DNA from: CAYZUC01 sp964481705
GTDB taxonomy: Bacteria > Bacillota > Clostridia > Lachnospirales > Lachnospiraceae
Assembly: GCA_964481705.1 (NCBI GenBank)
Contig: CAYZUC010000101.1
Coordinates: 1-10,108 of the forward strand
DNA length: 10,108 nt
Direction of reading: 5' to 3'
The notes under the pieces were generated by a model. The model did no database searches, was not told the origin of the DNA, and saw only the letters and a list, made by a program, of their open reading frames with translations. This document shows, piece after piece, positions 6,563 through 10,108 of the stretch; within the stretch, counting starts at the first letter, position 1, and every line of letters begins with the position of its first letter. The position numbers and the translations under genes were made by a program.

Positions 6563-6592
6563 ATAATACCATACTCCATTTTTTCTTTTCAA
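6563..6592 (-). promoter_or_regulatory. Extended -10 promoter for the protease-FHA gene
   Basis: On the minus strand TTGAAA (6592-6587, overlapping the stop codon of the preceding gene), an 18-nt spacer and TATTAT (6568-6563) with TGG directly before the -10. The predicted start is near 6556, leaving a leader of about 58 nt. The -10 context (TATGGTAT) is nearly the same as in the WXG100 promoter at 4786-4814. Confidence 0.65.
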
Positions 6593-7698
6593 GGTAAGGG
6601 TAAATACTGCTTGCAGATTCGGGTCTCAGGATCCGTATCAAACAGATATAATACTGTGACAAAAAACCATTCCAAGGGTTTCATAATCAAATATGTAATA
6701 TCTGCTCTCCATGCACTAGAAATATGCTTTGAAATTGGATATCCATAGGTATCATAGAAGCTCCGAAGTGCTCTATGAAATCGCGGTGTCCGCTCCATAA
6801 TCAGCTGTTCAAAGGCATTCGCCACACATAATTGGCGATTCACTATAATCTTCTGTCCGCGTCGAATCCCGCAACGTATCGGCTTAACCAGCTTCTTATG
6901 TCCCCGCAGAGAAACAGTACACAAGTAATGTTCATCCACTGCCAATGGGGGCGGTGCAACCTCTTTTGATAATACCCAGTCGCTTGTCTTGGTAAATGCC
7001 AAAACAATACTATCTGGTTGTTGACCAAACAGACAAAGAATCATCAAAAACAAAGCCAGAAGAGGAATCATCAAAATCAATGCTGCCCAAAATTGATTTG
7101 CTCCCTTTAAGAACCACATATTAATCTGTTGCATGAATGAATTCTCATACTGGATTGTCTCTTGTTTTTCTGCTCTCTCCCGAATCAAATGCAGCAACAG
7201 GTCAACAACATGACAGAAATAAATAAGAGGCACCGAACACAAGGCTGTAATGCAAAATACATCAACAAATCCCATGTGTTTCCCTTCCGGTCTTGCACCA
7301 CAAAACAGCTGAAACACGCATAACAAGTTAATCACGCAACCCAGATAAACTCCTGACAGCAGAAAAACTTCGACTAACGGGGGAAGCTTTTCTCTCGAAA
7401 ATTTTAAGACAAGATAACAGATAAGACCAATAAGCATCAATACAACCAATATCCATAAGTAATGGCTGTTAAATGGTTCATGTACATTTGGCTGTGTATA
7501 CTGATTAAGTGCTTCCGAATACTCTCTGGTATCCCATACTCCATAACCTAACATCATATATACTGCCGCAATTAGAAATGCTGTTACTTCAAATACAAAG
7601 CTCTCTTTCTGTTTGAGGAAGAAAATAAAATCAACTGCCAAAAGCAGAAAAGGAGTAATAATAACACAAGCCCCCAAAAATATACCTAAAATCTCCAT
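6589..7698 (-). CDS. Polytopic membrane protein, DUF6688-like, function unknown
   Basis: Read from the ATG at 7698 the product is 369 aa; an in-frame ATG at 7725 adds nine residues but lacks a ribosome binding site and overlaps the preceding gene. AGAGGAG and GAAGGGG lie upstream of 7698, neither ideally spaced, so the start is uncertain. Hydrophobic segments fall at about residues 3-27, 36-53, 80-99, 109-132, 145-172 and 203-225, giving roughly six membrane helices. The C-terminal ~140 residues are more polar and contain PPP, a GHKKLVKP block, an RQLCVANAFE block and a PRFHRALRSFYDTYGYP block. As I recall it, this pattern is the conserved half of the uncharacterised DUF6688 family; that is memory, not a search. 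The gene is the last of its run, and the promoter for the protease gene overlaps its end. No enzymatic motif is recognised. Confidence 0.75.
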   Translation of the reverse strand: MEILGIFLGACVIITPFLLLAVDFIFFLKQKESFVFEVTAFLIAAVYMMLGYGVWDTREYSEALNQYTQPNVHEPFNSHYLWILVVLMLIGLICYLVLKFSREKLPPLVEVFLLSGVYLGCVINLLCVFQLFCGARPEGKHMGFVDVFCITALCSVPLIYFCHVVDLLLHLIRERAEKQETIQYENSFMQQINMWFLKGANQFWAALILMIPLLALFLMILCLFGQQPDSIVLAFTKTSDWVLSKEVAPPPLAVDEHYLCTVSLRGHKKLVKPIRCGIRRGQKIIVNRQLCVANAFEQLIMERTPRFHRALRSFYDTYGYPISKHISSAWRADITYLIMKPLEWFFVTVLYLFDTDPETRICKQYLPLP

Positions 7699-7705
7699 AA
7701 CCCCT

Positions 7706-8404
7706 TCAAACTCCTCTATTATCATGCTCTGATAAGTCCGCTGTAACAGCAGGCTTGGGTACGGGCATTGGTTTTGGTGCAGGCATTGGTTTTGGTGCAG
7801 TCATTGGTTTTGGTGCAGGCATTGGCTCTTTGATATCGGCTCCCGCCGCGAAAGCTGCCAACCTGCTGGCAGGATTTACAGGTTCCTGCTCCTTTTCGGC
7901 TGTCTGTATAGGTGCCCTTGTATCGTCGGACTCTTCTTGAGGTTCCTCGTCTGCCTCTTCTGCCTCAGCTCCCACAATCTTGTAAAGGGATAACACATGC
8001 TCACCATCGCTAAATTTATTTCTATGATAGAATTTCAGTACCGTGGAGTTACGGTTCGAAAGAAGCGTAAATCCACCCAATCCATCTGTACGAATCAGAT
8101 CTTCTACAGCCTTTATCAATAATGTACCATGTCCGTTTCTCTGCTTTTCCGGATTCACGAACATTTCATCCAAAAAAACTTCATTATTGTTCCAGCAAAT
8201 CTTTTCATGACAGAAAATTGCACCACACAACCTTCCATCCTCCAGTGATACAAAGCCGATAAATTTCTTTGCATCAAAGTAATCCTCCAGATATCCATAT
8301 GCTTTGGCCAGACTCCAGCGGCATCCCCATGTTTGTGTGTTATAAACCGCACACAATATCCTTGCACACTCTGTCAGATCTTCCTTTACCATTCTCCGAA
8401 TCAT
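7706..8404 (-). CDS. GNAT family N-acetyltransferase with acidic, Pro-rich repetitive C-terminal tail
   Basis: The 232-aa protein starts at an ATG with GGAG 5 nt upstream. Residues 1-145 form a GNAT fold: an N-terminal MIRRMVKEDL opening, a central beta strand with FLDEMFVNPE (77-86), the acetyl-CoA pyrophosphate-binding loop Q88-R-N-G-H-G93, and the C-terminal N-x-x-x-x-x-FYHRNKF motif (120-131). It resembles the small aminoglycoside-6'-type or general GNAT acetyltransferases; the acceptor cannot be told. Residues ~147-175 are very acidic and ~193-218 are four imperfect copies of a PKPMPA-like hexad, both likely disordered. Such a tail is not part of the standard GNAT domain and might act as a linker or interaction arm. 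It lies 35 nt after the HAD gene and 7 nt before the chosen start of the membrane-protein gene, in an apparent operon. Confidence 0.85.
   Translation of the reverse strand: MIRRMVKEDLTECARILCAVYNTQTWGCRWSLAKAYGYLEDYFDAKKFIGFVSLEDGRLCGAIFCHEKICWNNNEVFLDEMFVNPEKQRNGHGTLLIKAVEDLIRTDGLGGFTLLSNRNSTVLKFYHRNKFSDGEHVLSLYKIVGAEAEEADEEPQEESDDTRAPIQTAEKEQEPVNPASRLAAFAAGADIKEPMPAPKPMTAPKPMPAPKPMPVPKPAVTADLSEHDNRGV
7764..7828. repeat. 18-bp in-frame tandem repeat encoding the GNAT Pro-rich tail
   Basis: Three consecutive 18-bp units (7764-7781, 7782-7799, 7800-7817) are identical except for one base, followed by a partial fourth unit. The period is a multiple of three, so copy-number changes keep the reading frame. 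It encodes Pro-Lys-Pro-Met-x-Ala hexads. The near identity of the copies points to recent slippage or expansion. Confidence 0.9.
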
Positions 8405-8439
8405 GCAATCTCCATTCTCGCGTACCTCTCATACAAGTC

Positions 8440-9135
8440 TTAAGTTCGCGTAAAGCACATTTCATTACTTAGGTCATCAAAATCAAACTCTTGTATCCAG
8501 TCTTTTACCGCAAATAAATCCACCATAATTTCTCCCGCCAATTCCCTCATCTCATCGTCTGGCGGAACCAAATCCGGCACCATAATCGCCATCATGCCGG
8601 CACGATTTGCTGCACGAACCCCATTATAGGAATCTTCAATAGCAATCGCATTCTCCGGCTTTACTCCCAGTTTCTCACATGCCAGCAGAAAGATATCAGG
8701 CTCCGGTTTACTCCTCTTTGTCATATCCCCACAGGTAAGCTGATCAAACAAGGAAGACAATCCTGCCGCTTCTATCTCTTGGGAAACCACTTCGTGACGA
8801 GTGGATGATGCCAACCCAATACGATAACCCTTGTCCCTTAGATAACCAAGTAATTCTCTCACTCCCGGTTTCATCGGAACAACTCCGTCCACACATTCCT
8901 GTTGAAAGAACTTTGACCCATATGCACGGAATTCTTCATATGGGAAATCAGCTCCATATGCTGTTAGAAATATCTCTCTGGTCACAACTCGATTCACACC
9001 AATACATTGATAAAATACGTCTTCAATGTTATCAATACCCCATTTCTCAGCTGCCTTTTTCCAACCTTTCAAAACAAGTCTTTCGGAATCGAAGATTACG
9101 CCATCCATATCAAATACAACTGCCTGATATCTCAT
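8440..9135 (-). CDS. HAD superfamily phosphatase/phosphomutase (beta-phosphoglucomutase-like)
   Basis: The 231-aa protein shows all HAD motifs: DMDGV (9-13; nucleophile Asp9 and acid/base Asp11), IFDSE after it as in the beta-PGM/GS1-like branch, LASST (108-112; motif II Ser110), KPEPD (143-147; motif III Lys143) and EDSYNG (167-172; motif IV Glu167/Asp168). The stretch ~17-85 is the four-helix C1 cap. Likely role: dephosphorylation of a small sugar or nucleotide phosphate in the cytoplasm; the substrate cannot be assigned, and a true mutase is only one option. Its ATG overlaps the stop of the Mrp gene by four bases (ATGA) with a strong GAAGGAGAGG site, which indicates translational coupling. 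The C-terminal ~20 residues (FDFDDLSNEMCFTRT) extend past the usual fold. Confidence 0.88.
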   Translation of the reverse strand: MRYQAVVFDMDGVIFDSERLVLKGWKKAAEKWGIDNIEDVFYQCIGVNRVVTREIFLTAYGADFPYEEFRAYGSKFFQQECVDGVVPMKPGVRELLGYLRDKGYRIGLASSTRHEVVSQEIEAAGLSSLFDQLTCGDMTKRSKPEPDIFLLACEKLGVKPENAIAIEDSYNGVRAANRAGMMAIMVPDLVPPDDEMRELAGEIMVDLFAVKDWIQEFDFDDLSNEMCFTRT

Positions 9136-9974
9136 TGCAAAGTCCTCTCCTTCACCATCGATGACAGAATCGTCTTATTAAAATCCTCCAGCCAGTCTCC
9201 ATCTGTATCTTCAATCTCGCCTGCATCACATGCTGCTGAAAGCCTGGAATCTATCGGAATACGTGCAATCGTCGGGATTCCATGCTTCTCCGCTATCTCC
9301 TCAAGATGACTCTCTCCAAAGACCGAAATCTTCCTTCCGCAGTCCGGACATATCGCATAGCTCATATTCTCTACCATACCCAGAACCGGGATATTCATCA
9401 TTGCTGCCATATTCACAGCTTTCTCCACAATCATACCAACCAGCTCCTGCGGTGAAGCTACCAGTATAATACCATCAATTGGAATAGATTGGAATACTGT
9501 TAATGGCACATCACCTGTTCCTGGTGGCATATCAATGAACATATAATCAATATCGCCCCAAATGACACCTGTCCAAAACTGCTTGACTGTGCCTGCAATA
9601 ATCGGTCCTCTCCAAACAACCGGATCTGTCTCATTTTCCGTAAGAAGGTTAAGCGACATAACAGATATCCCATTCTGTGTCTTAACAGGGTATAACCCTT
9701 CCTCATCTCCGACAGCTCGTTCTGTAAGTCCAAAAGACTTTGGAATGGATGGTCCGGTAATATCTGCATCTAAAATCGCTACCGACTTACCCATACGTGC
9801 CGTCCTGACCGCCATCAAAGATGTAACCAGACTCTTTCCTACTCCACCTTTTCCACTCACAATCCCTATTATATTCTTAACGTGACTTTTATCGTGTGGC
9901 TTCTCCAAAAAGCTCTTTCTATCTTTACAGGTTTCACTACAGCTGTTACAATCCTTTGAACAATTATCGCTCAT
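9132..9974 (-). CDS. Mrp/NBP35 family Fe-S cluster carrier P-loop ATPase
   Basis: The product is 280 aa from the ATG at 9974; the adjacent ATG at 9977 is equally possible, and a far upstream ATG at 10010 is unlikely because GAGGA sits just before the inner pair. Visible features: N-terminal Cys cluster C5-x3-C-x2-C-x3-C16, deviant Walker A GKGGVGKS (41-48), DADITGPSIP (69-78), the conserved FWTG and DMPPGTGD (148-155), and C-terminal C209-P-D-C212, the bridging Fe-S ligand pair of the Mrp/ApbC family. The family binds a 4Fe-4S cluster at a dimer interface and delivers it to apo-enzymes using ATP. The N-terminal Cys cluster is NBP35-like and often present in clostridial members. It opens the four-gene run ending at 6589. 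The role in Fe-S assembly is well supported by family knowledge; clients are unknown. Confidence 0.93.
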   Translation of the reverse strand: MSDNCSKDCNSCSETCKDRKSFLEKPHDKSHVKNIIGIVSGKGGVGKSLVTSLMAVRTARMGKSVAILDADITGPSIPKSFGLTERAVGDEEGLYPVKTQNGISVMSLNLLTENETDPVVWRGPIIAGTVKQFWTGVIWGDIDYMFIDMPPGTGDVPLTVFQSIPIDGIILVASPQELVGMIVEKAVNMAAMMNIPVLGMVENMSYAICPDCGRKISVFGESHLEEIAEKHGIPTIARIPIDSRLSAACDAGEIEDTDGDWLEDFNKTILSSMVKERTLQ

Positions 9975-10020
9975 CATAATTTCCTCATCTTTCCATAAAC
10001 ATGATAACATTTTACCACCT

Positions 10021-10037
10021 TTTCTGTAAAACAGAAA
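10021..10037. promoter_or_regulatory. Small perfect dyad in the leader of the Mrp gene
   Basis: A 6-bp perfect inverted repeat (TTTCTG at 10021-10026, CAGAAA at 10032-10037, 5-nt loop) sits about 47 nt before the Mrp start codon. It could be an operator or a short leader hairpin. No T-run follows at once, so a terminator is less likely. No convincing minus-strand promoter could be picked from the very AT-rich DNA of 10038-10108. Confidence 0.3.
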
Positions 10038-10091
10038 GTGTGACTTTATCTTATTATTTATATAATATTCATAGATTATTAAAGGATATTA

Positions 10092-10100
10092 TGTTATAAT
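10092..10100 (+). promoter_or_regulatory. Possible plus-strand extended -10 element at the window edge
   Basis: TGT followed by a consensus TATAAT (10095-10100) forms an extended -10 on the plus strand. No good -35 is seen 16-18 nt upstream. If real, it would drive a divergent gene to the right of the window; in AT-rich DNA a chance match is also likely. Confidence 0.25.
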
Positions 10101-10108
10101 TTAATCAA

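Noticed and set aside
7764..7828. Tandem units resembling a repeat array or CRISPR
   Set aside because: The copies are directly adjacent with no spacers, 18 bp long and in frame inside a coding gene.
7755..7940. Plus-strand Gly-rich open frame of 61 codons
   Set aside because: It is the antisense of the Pro-rich repeat of the GNAT gene; its Gly-Phe repeats come from the 18-bp tandem unit, and it has no ribosome binding site.
8805..9309. Plus-strand open frames of 119 and 100 codons
   Set aside because: They lie antisense to the well-supported HAD and Mrp genes, overlap each other, and encode no recognisable domain.

Overview
The window looks like chromosomal DNA of a low-GC Firmicute, most likely a gut Clostridium relative of the Lachnospiraceae type. 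The reasons are its AT-rich intergenic regions, strong GGAGG-type ribosome binding sites, sigma-A-like promoters, and WXG100/LXG type VII secretion (T7SS/Esx) genes beside an FHA-domain protein. The species assignment is inference. Every gene I can support lies on the minus strand, so the natural reading direction is right to left.

Right part (10010 to about 6590): a compact run of four genes. They encode an Mrp/NBP35-type Fe-S carrier P-loop ATPase, a HAD phosphatase of the beta-phosphoglucomutase/phosphatase type (ATGA overlap with the ATPase gene), a GNAT acetyltransferase with an unusual acidic and Pro-rich repetitive tail, and a polytopic membrane protein resembling the uncharacterised DUF6688 family. 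The spacing suggests one transcription unit, but the biochemistry of the first three looks general and not secretion-specific. A plus-strand extended -10 element at the right edge hints at a divergent gene outside the window.

Middle part (6592 to about 3946): a promoter drives a membrane-spanning protein made of signal peptide, trypsin-like protease, FIVAR domain, transmembrane helix and cytoplasmic FHA domain. A second, very similar promoter drives two small WXG100-family proteins, one with a canonical WEG turn and one with FEG instead. This unit ends at a strong intrinsic terminator.

Left part (3898 to 113): a four-gene module. It contains a coiled-coil protein with a WVG turn (118 aa), a 95-aa helical protein, a 701-aa LXG-type polymorphic-toxin-like protein whose C-terminal effector region I do not recognise, and a 326-aa membrane-anchored protein that begins 3 nt after it and is the best immunity-protein candidate. 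This matches the known layout of T7SS LXG effectors, in which two small helical partners precede the LXG toxin and an immunity gene follows. A perfect 11-bp hairpin follows, and then the first seven codons of a further minus-strand gene with a good ribosome binding site at the left edge.

Working model (inference): the WXG100 pair and the LXG module are T7SS substrates, and the protease-FHA protein acts at the membrane as a processing or signalling component, possibly controlled by Ser/Thr phosphorylation. No T7SS core ATPase (EssC/YukB) or other core component is in the window, so the secretion machinery must be elsewhere.
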